Source of the DNA: CAZSNT01 sp964607765
GTDB taxonomy: Bacteria > Verrucomicrobiota > Lentisphaeria > Oligosphaerales > JABHEG01
Length of the DNA: 50,962 nt
Direction of reading: 5' to 3'
NCBI GenBank assembly: GCA_964607765.1
Contig: CAZSNT010000059.1
Location: forward strand, 1 to 50,962
The position numbers were made by a program, and so were the translations under genes. A model generated the notes under the pieces. The model was not told the DNA's origin. It saw nothing but the letters and a program-made list of their open reading frames with translations, and searched no databases. How positions within the stretch are numbered: position 1 is the stretch's first letter; each line of letters begins with the position of its first letter. Shown here piece after piece: positions 9,750 to 18,355 of this stretch.

Positions 9750-10290
9750 TCGGACGTGGCGATGGTCGGGATGAGTGAAGTCGGAACGGCAGCGGACATC
9801 CGGGCGACGGGCCCGCCTCCCTCGCGTTCGTCGGACGATGTGGACGTCGGGCTGTGCTTCAAGACGACCAGGCCGCTCCGTTGACCGTGGAAGGCCGTCC
9901 CGTGAGCGCTCTTCCCGGCAGGCTCCCCTGGGATCGCCGAGCACCAGCTCGGCATCCGGGAACGCAACCCGAGTGGGCATGGAGCCGAGCTGGTGCTCGG
10001 CGGTCCCAGGGGCATGGAGCCGAGCTGGTGCTCGGCGGTCCCAGGGGCATGGAGCCGAGCTGGTGCTCGGCGGTCCCAGGGGCAACACCTGATTGAGGTC
10101 CCGGACGCCGTCGCCAGACAGACAACTCGGGAACCGTGCTGGACGAGGCTCTGCGGTCCCACGGCGCTCATAAGGGAATAGCCCTGCGGCGCCGCTGCAG
10201 CGGCGTTGAAAACGGTGGCGACTGCGCTATTTTTAGGTCCGCTCCGCGCCGCCCGGCAGCATGCCGTGAAGGCAGTCTGCAACTGCTTGA
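9750..10290. other. 541-base intergenic region with palindromic repeats
   Basis: No gene is supported here. The region holds the 35-base tandem repeat array and its inverted copy (9936-10080). Further on lies a GC palindrome, CGCCGCTGCAGCGGCG, at 10190-10205, which could fold as a terminator-like hairpin but has no T-tract. Short frames across the repeats encode only repeat-derived peptides. Confidence 0.6.
9936..10080. repeat. three 35-bp direct repeats plus one inverted copy, each with a palindromic core
   Basis: Three identical tandem 35-base units occupy 9976-10010, 10011-10045 and 10046-10080. Each contains the near-palindrome GCCGAGCTGGTGCTCGGC followed by GGTCCCAGG. An inverted copy of the core lies at 9936-9953, preceded by CCCCTGGGAT at 9925-9934 as the mirrored flank. 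Each core can form an 18-base hairpin. All units fall between two plus-strand genes. They look like an interspersed palindromic repeat family (REP-like) that has expanded locally. Confidence 0.9.
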
Positions 10291-10992
10291 ATGCCAGAAG
10301 GTCAGACCGTGAATCAGTGTTCCGTCGATGTTGACAATAAGGCCGTGCAGATCCAGTGCCCGACGTGCGGCGCCGATCTGGCTGTGAACCCCATCACGGT
10401 CGTGCGCCCCACCGATGCATGCTTGGAGGATCTGCTCTGCGGGGAACTGAACCGCGTCTGTTGCGAGGAGTGTGACACGCAGTTTGTGCTGGATGTGCCT
10501 CTGGTCTTTCGGGATGACGAGGCCCGGTACTGGGTGAGCCTGGTCAACGGCGATGCGGATGGCGGCTGGCAGGAGGCCGAACGGCGCATGACGGAGCTGT
10601 CTCAGACGGTTTTCGGCACGGAAACGGACGATGACATGCCCTCCTGCAGGCTGACCCTCGACCGTAAAGCGTTCATCGAGAAGATCTCCCTGCACATGCA
10701 CGGTTTCGACGACCGTCTGATCGAGTACGTCAAGTACGGGCTGCTCCACAATCCGAGCAAATCCATCGATCCGATCCGCAGTGAGCTGTTCTACGATTTC
10801 TCCGCCCAGGAGCGCGACCGGCTGGCGTTCATCATCTTTGACCGCGAGACGGGACAGGCCACGGCTGGGGCTCACATTCCGATGGAAGTCTACCGTGAAC
10901 TGGCGGATGCATTCCTCACAGACGACGACCTGCAGGACGAGTTGGATTCGTTGTTCCCCGGCGTCTATGTCAGCGTGAATCGGTTGCTGTAG
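10291..10992 (+). CDS. CpXC domain zinc-binding protein
   Basis: The 233-residue soluble protein has an N-terminal metal-binding pair, C23-x2-C26 (CPTCG) and C58-x2-C61 (CCEEC). The spacing and following strand-rich region are those of CpXC domain proteins. No signal peptide or membrane helix is seen, so it should be cytoplasmic. The C-terminal half (about 90-233) is acidic and not recognised. It precedes the two PilT-type ATPase genes on the same strand, 148 bases upstream of the first; a functional tie is only suggested by position. The family has no established biochemical role. Confidence 0.65.
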   Translation: MPEGQTVNQCSVDVDNKAVQIQCPTCGADLAVNPITVVRPTDACLEDLLCGELNRVCCEECDTQFVLDVPLVFRDDEARYWVSLVNGDADGGWQEAERRMTELSQTVFGTETDDDMPSCRLTLDRKAFIEKISLHMHGFDDRLIEYVKYGLLHNPSKSIDPIRSELFYDFSAQERDRLAFIIFDRETGQATAGAHIPMEVYRELADAFLTDDDLQDELDSLFPGVYVSVNRLL

Positions 10993-11140
10993 CCACGCGC
11001 TCGCTCGAGGCGGCGCGGGATGGGCGGCATTGGTCCCTGGTGACCACAGTTTCAGCGCGCGGTAGAAAAGGCAGTTTTGTGCAGTTATACTGCTTCGGTC
11101 AGCTGTCCGGCTGATGTCCTTCGGCTGAAAGGAACCCCTG

Positions 11141-12739
11141 ATGAACAAGGAAATCGAGTGGTTCGCGTATCACTGCGTCACGGACAACGTGATCACCCGC
11201 GAACATTGTCAGGCCATTGCTCAGGCGTTTGTGGAGCAGGGCGTGGAAGAGGATCTCACGACCTTCGCGCAGACGGCCATCGATTACGAGCTGACCGAGG
11301 ACGTGGAACGGCTTCAGAAGTTCATGGAGATGGCCACCCAGGAGGCCAAGTCCCCTGCGTTCCCGCCGTTCAGTGTATTCGAGGATGAGGAGCCGGAAGA
11401 GGCGGCTGAGCCGGCCGCTGCGGAGCACGAGGAAGCCGAAGCCGCCGAGGACGAGCCGGACACCGCCGCGGCGGCACCGGAAGAGCCCTCCGCCCCGGCC
11501 GGAGCGGCATCCGCCCCGCTGCATGTCGAGCCTGTCGAGTACGAGGGCGATACGGAGTGGGTCCTGGGTTGGCCGGACCTCTCCCAGGCCGAGAACATGC
11601 CGCCCGAACAGGCCAGAGAGCTGATGAACAGCTTCCTCGGCCGCGCCCGTGAAGCATCGTGCAGCGACGTGCATGTGTCGGCCGGCGCCCGCCCGTTTGT
11701 GCGCAAGTTCAAGCAGGTATTCCTCCTGCCGGACCAGAATGTCATCACGCTGGAGGCCGCCGAGAAGCTGAACCTCTCCCCACTGAACGCGGAGCAGCGC
11801 GCGGAGTTCGACAAGACGCACGACCTGGACTACAGCTACTCCATCACCGAGTCCGACCGCTACCGCACCAATGTCATGCTGCAGCGCCTGGGTGTGGCGG
11901 GCTCTTACCGTATCATTGACGCGGAGGTGCGATCGTTGCGCGATCTGGGGTTCAAGCGTCCCGAAGTGATTGAGAAGCTGACGACGTACCACCAGGGCCT
12001 CATCCTTCTGACCGGGCCGGCGGGCTGCGGCAAATCAACGACCATGGCATCGTTGGTCGACCTGATCAACGGTGCGCGTCGCGACCACATCATCACGGTC
12101 GAAGATCCCATCGAGGTGGTGCATCCGCCGAAGCTCTGCAACATCACACAGCGCGAGCTGGGCACGCACACCATGAGTTTCGCGAACGCGCTGCGTGCCG
12201 CATTGCGTGAGGACCCGGACATTATCGTGATCGGGGAGCTGCGCGACCTGGAAACGATCGAAATGGCAATCCGCGCCTCGGAGACCGGGCACTTGGTGAT
12301 CGGCACACTGCACACGGGCAGCGCGGCCAGCACGATGGACCGCGTTCTGGACGTGTTTCCGCCGAACCAGCAGGCCCAGATCCGGGCCATGGCCGCGGAG
12401 AGTCTGAAAGGGGTCGTCTGCCAGCAACTGCTGCCCAACAAGGATTGCACCGACGTGGTGATTGCCTCCGAGATTATGCTCGGGACATTGGCCGTGTCGA
12501 ATCTGATCCGCGAGGGCAAGACCTACCAGCTGCCCTCCGTCATTCAGACGGGGAACAACATCGGCATGTCCACGATGGAGCAGTCGATGCTCGACCTGTT
12601 CCTGGATGACAAGCGCACGTACGAGCAGACTGATCCCTACATCCGAACGCCCGAGTTGCGGCGGCAGTTGCAGACCGAAGCTGCGAAGCGCGCGGCAGAG
12701 GCAGGTGGGAAGAAGAAGAAGAAAGGCTGGTTCAAGTAA
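11141..12739 (+). CDS. PilT-type secretion/twitching ATPase with extended N-terminal region
   Basis: This 532-residue protein has a complete type IV pilus retraction ATPase core. Walker A is GPAGCGKST at 292-300, Walker B is IIVIGELRD at about 361-369, and the His box is GHLVIGTLHT at about 383-392. The Asp box (ITVEDPIE) lies near 318-325. Normal PilT is about 350-390 residues. Here a helical domain of about 75 residues and an acidic Ala/Glu/Pro-rich linker (about 80-140) precede the core. The C terminus is lysine-rich (KKKKKGWFK). The ATG at 11141 has AAGGA 8 bases upstream. It is followed 13 bases later by a second PilT gene. Such ATPases work as hexamers at the cytoplasmic face of the pilus machine, where they drive pilin disassembly; regulation by the extra domain is an inference. 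Confidence 0.9.
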   Translation: MNKEIEWFAYHCVTDNVITREHCQAIAQAFVEQGVEEDLTTFAQTAIDYELTEDVERLQKFMEMATQEAKSPAFPPFSVFEDEEPEEAAEPAAAEHEEAEAAEDEPDTAAAAPEEPSAPAGAASAPLHVEPVEYEGDTEWVLGWPDLSQAENMPPEQARELMNSFLGRAREASCSDVHVSAGARPFVRKFKQVFLLPDQNVITLEAAEKLNLSPLNAEQRAEFDKTHDLDYSYSITESDRYRTNVMLQRLGVAGSYRIIDAEVRSLRDLGFKRPEVIEKLTTYHQGLILLTGPAGCGKSTTMASLVDLINGARRDHIITVEDPIEVVHPPKLCNITQRELGTHTMSFANALRAALREDPDIIVIGELRDLETIEMAIRASETGHLVIGTLHTGSAASTMDRVLDVFPPNQQAQIRAMAAESLKGVVCQQLLPNKDCTDVVIASEIMLGTLAVSNLIREGKTYQLPSVIQTGNNIGMSTMEQSMLDLFLDDKRTYEQTDPYIRTPELRRQLQTEAAKRAAEAGGKKKKKGWFK

Positions 12740-12752
12740 CCAGGCTGCGATC

Positions 12753-13838
12753 ATGCCCAAAATCGATGAGTATCTGTCCGCGATGATGGAGCTCGAAGGC
12801 TCTGACCTGCATCTGTGCGTTGGGCTTCCCCCGAAGATCCGCATCCACGGCGAGTTGCAGGAACTGGACGAGCCGCCGCTCACGACCGAGGCCATGCACG
12901 GCATCCTGGAGGACATCTGCCCGCCGGAGAAGTGGAAACGGTTCCTGGAAATGCACGACCTGGACTTCGCCTACGAAATTCGGGACGTGGCACGTTTCCG
13001 CTCGAACTACTTCTGCAACCACTTCGGCATGGGCGCCATTTTCCGGATCATTCCCACCAAGATCCTGACGCTCGAGAAGCTCAAGTTACCCGAAGTGCTC
13101 AAGGATGTCTGCGCCTACAATCGCGGCCTGGTTCTGGTGACCGGGCCGACCGGCAGCGGCAAGTCCACCACGTTGGCTGCGATGATCGACTACATCAACG
13201 TCAACTTCCACAAGCATGTCATCACCATCGAGGACCCGATCGAGTTTGTGCACATGAACAAGCAGTCGATCATCGTTCAGCGCGAGGTGGGCAGCGACAC
13301 CGAGTCGTTCGGCGCCGCGCTTCGCGGTTCGATGCGCGCCGACCCGGACATCGTGCTGGTGGGTGAGATGCGTGACCTGGAGACGATCGGTCTGGCTCTG
13401 TCGTGCGCGGCGATGGGGCTGTTGGTGTTCGGCACGCTGCACACGAACAACGCTCCGAAAACGGTGGACCGTATCATCGACGCGTTTCCCGCGGACGAGC
13501 AGCCACAGATCCGCGCCATGCTGGCGCAGTCGCTGGCTGCAGTTGTCTCGCAGCTGCTGTGCCGGACCGCGGACGGACACGGGCGTGTGGCAACCCACGA
13601 GATCCTGCTCGAGCACGAGGCGTTGGCCGCAACCATCCGTGAGGGGCAGATCTCCAACATCCGCAGTATCATCGAAGGGTCGCGTGCCATGGGCATGAAG
13701 ACGATGGACAGCGACCTGCTGGCCCTGCTCCAGAACGAGCGGATCACGCCGCTGGAAGCCTACATGAAGGCGTCCAACAAGCAGGACTTCGAAGAGTTCG
13801 TCAGCGAGGATCAGCTAGCCGAGATCGTCGGAAGCTGA
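12753..13838 (+). CDS. pilT: PilT/PilU-type type IV pilus retraction ATPase
   Basis: The 361-residue protein has the usual PilT length and layout: a PAS-like N-terminal domain (SDLHLCVGLPPKIRIHGEL), Walker A GPTGSGKST (about 128-136), the Asp box ITIEDPIEF, Walker B IVLVGEMRD and the His box GLLVFGTLHT. I chose the ATG at 12753, 13 bases after the preceding gene, because the PilT N terminus begins there. It forms a tandem pair with the upstream longer homologue, as PilT and PilU often do. It should power retraction of type IV pili or a related pseudopilus. No pilin, PilC or PilB gene adjoins it in this window. Confidence 0.9.
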   Translation: MPKIDEYLSAMMELEGSDLHLCVGLPPKIRIHGELQELDEPPLTTEAMHGILEDICPPEKWKRFLEMHDLDFAYEIRDVARFRSNYFCNHFGMGAIFRIIPTKILTLEKLKLPEVLKDVCAYNRGLVLVTGPTGSGKSTTLAAMIDYINVNFHKHVITIEDPIEFVHMNKQSIIVQREVGSDTESFGAALRGSMRADPDIVLVGEMRDLETIGLALSCAAMGLLVFGTLHTNNAPKTVDRIIDAFPADEQPQIRAMLAQSLAAVVSQLLCRTADGHGRVATHEILLEHEALAATIREGQISNIRSIIEGSRAMGMKTMDSDLLALLQNERITPLEAYMKASNKQDFEEFVSEDQLAEIVGS

Positions 13839-13851
13839 GTGGGCTGAACTC

Positions 13852-15381
13852 GTGACAGACCGACTCCGAGCCCGCCGATCGCTGACCGTCCTGTTCCTGC
13901 TCCTTGCGGCGCTGGCACCCGCTGGTGTCGTCGAGATCCAGATCCTGCAGACGACGGATGTGCACGGCCACGTTCTTGACGGTGGCGAGCGCGGTTCGGG
14001 CGGTTGGCTCCGGCTGGCCACGCTCATCGAGAAGCACCGCACTGAGCATGGCCCGGCCCGCACCGTGCTGGTCGATTGCGGCGACACGATCCAGGGCTCG
14101 CAACTCGCTTGCGTTTCGCGAGGGCAGGTGTGTGTGGAGCTGATGAAGGCGCTCCGGTACGACGTCTGGGTCCCCGGCAATCACGAACTGGACTTCGGCG
14201 TGCGCCGGTGCAGCGAGCTGATCCGGCAGATGTCCGGCAGAACGCTCTGCGGCAACCTGACGCTGACTGTGGGCGACAGCACGCAGCGCCCCCCCGCGTG
14301 GCAACTGTTCGAGCGCGACGGCGCGCGCGTAGCGGTCGTCGGTGCCAGCGCCCGGTACCTGCAACAGTGGTTGTGGGGGGAGGCGATGCAGGACTTCCGG
14401 ATCGAAACGGCGCTGTCGTTGCTTCAACGTGTGCTTCCCGAAGTACTGCAGGCCCGTCCGGACATGGTCATCCTGGCACTGCATCAGGGCTGGCTGGAGC
14501 AGGACGAGCGCGGCGTGAACGAGGTGAGAGACATCGCGCGGCGATTCCCGGAGATTGACCTGATTCTGGGCGGGCACACGCACCGGCTGCACCCGGGAAT
14601 GCGGATAGGGGCGAGGACATGGTACGTGCAGGCGGGCAGGCGTGGCGAGCATCTGGCTGTCGTGCGCGCTCGTGTAGACACCCGTCGTCATCGCGTTCTG
14701 CAGATCGCCTCCGAACTCGTGCCCGCAGACGGCGATGTGCCGCCACACGCGGCAACATCGGAACGTATTCAGCCGTGGCTTGACGAGGCCGCCGCCTTCG
14801 CAGAGCGTCAAGTCGGTCGCGTGAGTGACGCGATTTCGGCAGGAGGGCGTCCGGGCGAGAGCTGCGCGACCAGTGAGTTGCTTTGCCGCGCCCTCGCGCA
14901 GGCAGCCGGGACAGCGGTTGTACTTCACGGGCGTCTGTCGCGATTCGGTTTGACCCCGGGCGTGGTCAGGGAACGCGACCTGTTCGCCCTTGTACCTTAC
15001 GAGAACAGCATCGGCGTCGCTGCGCTCACCCGCCGGGAACTCACCGAGATCATCGAGGAGCAACTTGCGCATCAGAACTCCTACACGTACTGCGGCATCT
15101 GGGGCATAAGCGTGGATCTTAACGCCGCCGGCCGGGTCATACAGCTGCGGCAGGACGGCGCGGCGATTGCCGACACGGCGCGGATTCCGGTTGCTTTCAG
15201 CAGCTATGTCTTGGCCGGTGCCGGCGGACGGTTCCCGCGTCTGCGCGCGCTGGTGCGCCTGCCGGCCGCGGGGCTGCGTGACACCGGCATTCAGACGCGC
15301 GACGCCGTCCGGACGTTCATGCGTTCGCACAGTCCGTTGGCGGTCGAAGCCAAGAGCTGGCTTCGCCGAGACAGGCCGTAG
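13852..15381 (+). CDS. exported 5'-nucleotidase/UDP-sugar hydrolase-like metallophosphoesterase
   Basis: The 509-residue protein starts at a GTG (13852), 13 bases after pilT, with a signal-peptide-like segment (SLTVLFLLLAALAPAG). The calcineurin-type motifs follow in order: QTTDVHGH, DCGDTIQGS, GNHELDFG and GGHTHR, which together supply the two-metal site. The C-terminal third, with ENSIGVAALTRRELTEIIEE, is the substrate-recognition domain of the 5'-nucleotidase family. It should hydrolyse nucleotides or related phosphoesters in the periplasm and release phosphate for scavenging. Tight spacing suggests co-transcription with the ATPase genes, but a functional connection is not evident. Exact substrate cannot be read from the sequence. 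Confidence 0.88.
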   Translation: MTDRLRARRSLTVLFLLLAALAPAGVVEIQILQTTDVHGHVLDGGERGSGGWLRLATLIEKHRTEHGPARTVLVDCGDTIQGSQLACVSRGQVCVELMKALRYDVWVPGNHELDFGVRRCSELIRQMSGRTLCGNLTLTVGDSTQRPPAWQLFERDGARVAVVGASARYLQQWLWGEAMQDFRIETALSLLQRVLPEVLQARPDMVILALHQGWLEQDERGVNEVRDIARRFPEIDLILGGHTHRLHPGMRIGARTWYVQAGRRGEHLAVVRARVDTRRHRVLQIASELVPADGDVPPHAATSERIQPWLDEAAAFAERQVGRVSDAISAGGRPGESCATSELLCRALAQAAGTAVVLHGRLSRFGLTPGVVRERDLFALVPYENSIGVAALTRRELTEIIEEQLAHQNSYTYCGIWGISVDLNAAGRVIQLRQDGAAIADTARIPVAFSSYVLAGAGGRFPRLRALVRLPAAGLRDTGIQTRDAVRTFMRSHSPLAVEAKSWLRRDRP

Positions 15382-15505
15382 TTCGGACTGTGCGAACCGC
15401 ATAATTCAGAGTATGTTACGTCGAAGCTGACGAGGGTGGCCGCTGGCACGGTGTCGGGCTGTTGCGGCCGGGTCAGTATCGAGTCCGACAGCGGCATCTT
15501 GTGGA

Positions 15506-15808
15506 ATGGTGCGAGCGTTGAGTGATCAGCACGAGCCGGAGCGGGTTGGGGCCGCCGAGCCCTATCCCAAAATCAATCTGAGCGAATGCAAGGGATGCGG
15601 GCGGTGCGTTGTCGCCTGCCCGAAGGGCGTGCTGGCGCTTGGAGAGCGGCTCAACGAACGCGGCTACCGTCACGTGGTGTACGCAGGGGGCGGCTGCATC
15701 GGCTGCGGCGCCTGCTACTACACCTGCCCGGAGCCGGGCACGTTTGAGATTTGTGGGCCGGCGGGCCGTCAGGGAAGCGACGGAACGTCCGGCGGAAGTC
15801 CAACCTGA
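15506..15808 (+). CDS. vorC: 2-oxoacid:ferredoxin oxidoreductase, ferredoxin-like subunit VorC
   Basis: This 100-residue protein carries two complete 4Fe-4S cluster motifs: cysteines 28, 31, 34 and 38 (CKGCGRCVVACP) and 64, 67, 70 and 74 (CIGCGACYYTCP). It is the electron-transfer subunit of a VorABC/KorABCD-type enzyme. It passes electrons from the thiamine site to external ferredoxin in the cytoplasm. It is immediately followed by the alpha and fused beta/gamma subunits. The annotated ATG lacks a clear ribosome binding site, so the true start may lie a few codons downstream. Confidence 0.9.
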   Translation: MVRALSDQHEPERVGAAEPYPKINLSECKGCGRCVVACPKGVLALGERLNERGYRHVVYAGGGCIGCGACYYTCPEPGTFEICGPAGRQGSDGTSGGSPT

Positions 15809-15832
15809 TGTTACGCCAGGGAGCGCAGGCAC

Positions 15833-16885
15833 GTGCCGACACGCTTGGTCAAAGGCAATACGGCCGTGGTGGTTGGGGCGCTGTATGCCGGCTGTGCCCA
15901 CTTTTTCGGCTACCCGATCACGCCCGCCAATGAGATCGTCGAGGATGCGGCCGAGTACTTCCCGCGCCTGGGACGCGGCTTCCTGCAAGCGGAATCGGAG
16001 ACTGCCGCGATCAGCATGATCTACGGCGCGGCAGCGGCCGGTCAACGCGCCATGACCGCATCGTCAGGGCCGGGAATCAGCCTGATGGTCGAAGGCTTGT
16101 CTTACCTGGCCGGCGCCCAATTGCCCTGCGTACTCGTCGACATCATGCGGGCCGGGCCCGGCCTGGGCAACATTGGTCCGGAGCAGTCCGATTACAACCA
16201 GGTCGTAAAAGGGGGCGGCCACGGGGCTTACCGAAACATTGTTCTCGCCCCGGAATCCGTTCAGGAGATGTGCGACTTCACGGTCAAGGCGTTCGAGTTG
16301 GCCGACAAGTACCGAATGCCCGCGATCGTGCTGGCCGACGGTGTTCTGGGCCAGATGGCCGAGCCGCTGACGTTCCCCGCACATGTGGCCAAGCCGGCAC
16401 CCGACCCCGCGTGGGCCGTTGCGGGTACGGCGGACACGCGGGAAAACGTCATCACGTCGATCCATCTGGATTTCGATGTACTCGAGCAGCTCACCATGGG
16501 CTTGCAGGAGCGATACGCTGCACTGGAAGCCGAGGAACCCGACGCGGCCGTGCACAGCGTGACCGACGCCGATGTAATCCTGGTGGCTTACGGTATCAGC
16601 AGCCGTATCGCGCGATCGGCTGTCGAGCGCGCCAGGCTGGCGGGGTACAAAGTCGGCCTGTTGCGGCCGAAGTCTCTTTTCCCTTTCCCACGCGCAGTGC
16701 TGCGGGAACTGGCCGAATCAGGGGACCGTCGATTCCTGACTGTCGAGATGAGCCCGGGTCAGCTCGCGGACGATGTACGGCTGGCAATCGACTGCTCGTG
16801 TCCGGTCGATGTTGTCTATCGCCTGGGTGGGAACCTGCCTACAGTCGAGCAGGTCATGGACAGCATCACGCAGATTCTGGGTTAA
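15833..16885 (+). CDS. vorB: 2-oxoacid:ferredoxin oxidoreductase, alpha subunit VorB
   Basis: The 350-residue protein begins at a GTG (15833) and matches VorB/KorA alpha subunits in length and sequence. It has the GYPITPANEI motif near the N terminus, QAESETAAISMIYGAAAAG and TASSGPGISLM, then RAGPGLGNIGPEQSDYNQ. The C-terminal third is the transketolase C-like domain. With VorA it forms the thiamine-pyrophosphate active site that oxidatively decarboxylates a branched-chain 2-oxoacid (or 2-oxoglutarate) to the acyl-CoA, reducing ferredoxin. Gene order and subunit sizes match methanogen-type VorCBA. Substrate choice between 2-oxoisovalerate and other oxoacids cannot be settled by eye. Confidence 0.92.
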   Translation: MPTRLVKGNTAVVVGALYAGCAHFFGYPITPANEIVEDAAEYFPRLGRGFLQAESETAAISMIYGAAAAGQRAMTASSGPGISLMVEGLSYLAGAQLPCVLVDIMRAGPGLGNIGPEQSDYNQVVKGGGHGAYRNIVLAPESVQEMCDFTVKAFELADKYRMPAIVLADGVLGQMAEPLTFPAHVAKPAPDPAWAVAGTADTRENVITSIHLDFDVLEQLTMGLQERYAALEAEEPDAAVHSVTDADVILVAYGISSRIARSAVERARLAGYKVGLLRPKSLFPFPRAVLRELAESGDRRFLTVEMSPGQLADDVRLAIDCSCPVDVVYRLGGNLPTVEQVMDSITQILG

Positions 16886-16915
16886 CCTGTCTTCAGATAG
16901 GAAAGTGAGGTGGTC

Positions 16916-18355
16916 ATGACCACCGGGAAAGTCCTGAGTTACCCGGCCGGCATGTACCGTGTTTTCGAGCGCAAAGGCGGTCCGGCGCCAACCGCGACGC
17001 ACTACTGTCCAGGCTGCGGCCACGGCATTCTGCACAAGCTGATCGGCGAAGCCATGGCGGACCTGCAGATCCAGGACCGTACCGTGTTCATCAGCCCGGT
17101 CGGGTGCGCCGTGTTCGGGTATCACTACCTCGACTGCGGCAACATCCAGGCGGCCCACGGCCGCGCAGCGGCCGTCGGCGCCGGGCTGACGCGGGTAGCC
17201 GATGACGCCATCGTCATTTCATACCAAGGCGACGGCGATCTGTGCTCGATCGGTCTGAACGAAACGCTGCAGGCGGCGAACCGGGGCGATCGGCTGGCCG
17301 TTCTGTTCGTAAACAATGCGGTGTACGGCATGACGGGCGGGCAGATGGCGCCCACAAGCCTGGACGGTCAGAAAACGACCACCAGCCCCATGGGCCGTGA
17401 CGTGCACGACACCGGTCCGCCTCTGCACATGTGTGAACTGCTCGGCAACCTGGAAACGCCGGTCTACATCGAGCGCTGTTCGCTGGCCGACACAAAGCGA
17501 ATCCGCAAAGCCAGGCGCGCGGTGCGCAAGGCGCTGCAGATTCAGAAGGACCGGAAGGGCTTTGCGTTCGTGGAGTTGCTCAGCCCCTGCCCGGTGAACA
17601 TGCGCTGTGACCCGATCGAGGCCGCTCGGTTTGTGGCGGGAGAATTGGAGGCCGAGTTCCCGCTCGGCTGTTTCCGGGACCGATCCTCGGCAGCGTTGCA
17701 GTATCCCTGCCGCACGCCTCTGTTCGATTTCGGGTCAGTGGATGCTGTGTTTCGCCAGCCAGGTGTCGCGGACGCTGAACCGGTCCCGGACCCCGCGTAT
17801 CAGAGGCGCCGGACACGCGTCTCGGGGTTTGGGGGGCAAGGCGTTCTCAGCCTTGGCCTGATGTTGGCGCGAGCGGGAATGGTGTCCGGCCGCTACGTCA
17901 CGTGGATGCCGAGCTACGGGCCCGAGCAACGGGGCGGTACGGCCAACTGCGCGGTCGTCATAGACGGCAGCAAAGTAGGATCGCCAACGTTCCGGTCGGC
18001 TGACGTGTTGCTGGCTCTGAACAGACCATCGCTGCAGCGCTTCGGTCCCAGCGTGACGGCGGCAGGAATCGTCCTGTACGACGCCACCGACGGTGAGTAC
18101 TCCTGCCCATCGGGTGCCACGTGCGTTGCGGTCCCCGCCCGCGAGATCGCCGCCGACGCCGGTGCGCCGAAAGCGGCGAATACCGCACTGCTCGGTGCAC
18201 TTGCGGCGGCGGGCACCACCGCGCTGCCGCGGCAGTGCTTCGAGAGGGCTCTCAGCGAGACGTTCTGCTCAAAGCCCGAGCTTCTGCCCGTGAACCGCGC
18301 CGTGTTCGGCGCGGCCTATGCCTGGTACGACGCTCTCACCCAAAGAGCTCCTTGA
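16916..18355 (+). CDS. vorA: 2-oxoacid:ferredoxin oxidoreductase, fused beta-gamma subunit VorA
   Basis: This protein of about 479 residues fuses two subunits. The N-terminal 280 residues are the thiamine-pyrophosphate-binding beta subunit (HYCPGCGHGILHKL; GDGDLCSIG followed by NNAVYGMTGGQMAPTS). The C-terminal part (from about 290, VSGFGGQGVLSLGLMLA, then PSYGPEQRGGTANCAV) is the gamma subunit. The same fusion is known in methanogen VorA of nearly identical length. I chose the ATG at 16916, which has GTGAGG just upstream; a GTG six bases earlier is possible. Its 3' end overlaps the convergent xylulokinase-like gene by 20 bases. It completes an operon giving ferredoxin-linked oxoacid oxidation, or reductive synthesis under reducing conditions. 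Confidence 0.92.
   Translation: MTTGKVLSYPAGMYRVFERKGGPAPTATHYCPGCGHGILHKLIGEAMADLQIQDRTVFISPVGCAVFGYHYLDCGNIQAAHGRAAAVGAGLTRVADDAIVISYQGDGDLCSIGLNETLQAANRGDRLAVLFVNNAVYGMTGGQMAPTSLDGQKTTTSPMGRDVHDTGPPLHMCELLGNLETPVYIERCSLADTKRIRKARRAVRKALQIQKDRKGFAFVELLSPCPVNMRCDPIEAARFVAGELEAEFPLGCFRDRSSAALQYPCRTPLFDFGSVDAVFRQPGVADAEPVPDPAYQRRRTRVSGFGGQGVLSLGLMLARAGMVSGRYVTWMPSYGPEQRGGTANCAVVIDGSKVGSPTFRSADVLLALNRPSLQRFGPSVTAAGIVLYDATDGEYSCPSGATCVAVPAREIAADAGAPKAANTALLGALAAAGTTALPRQCFERALSETFCSKPELLPVNRAVFGAAYAWYDALTQRAP

Noticed and set aside
13801..15402. 533-residue antisense frame over the nucleotidase gene
   Set aside because: The sense frame carries all metallophosphoesterase motifs; the antisense frame carries none.
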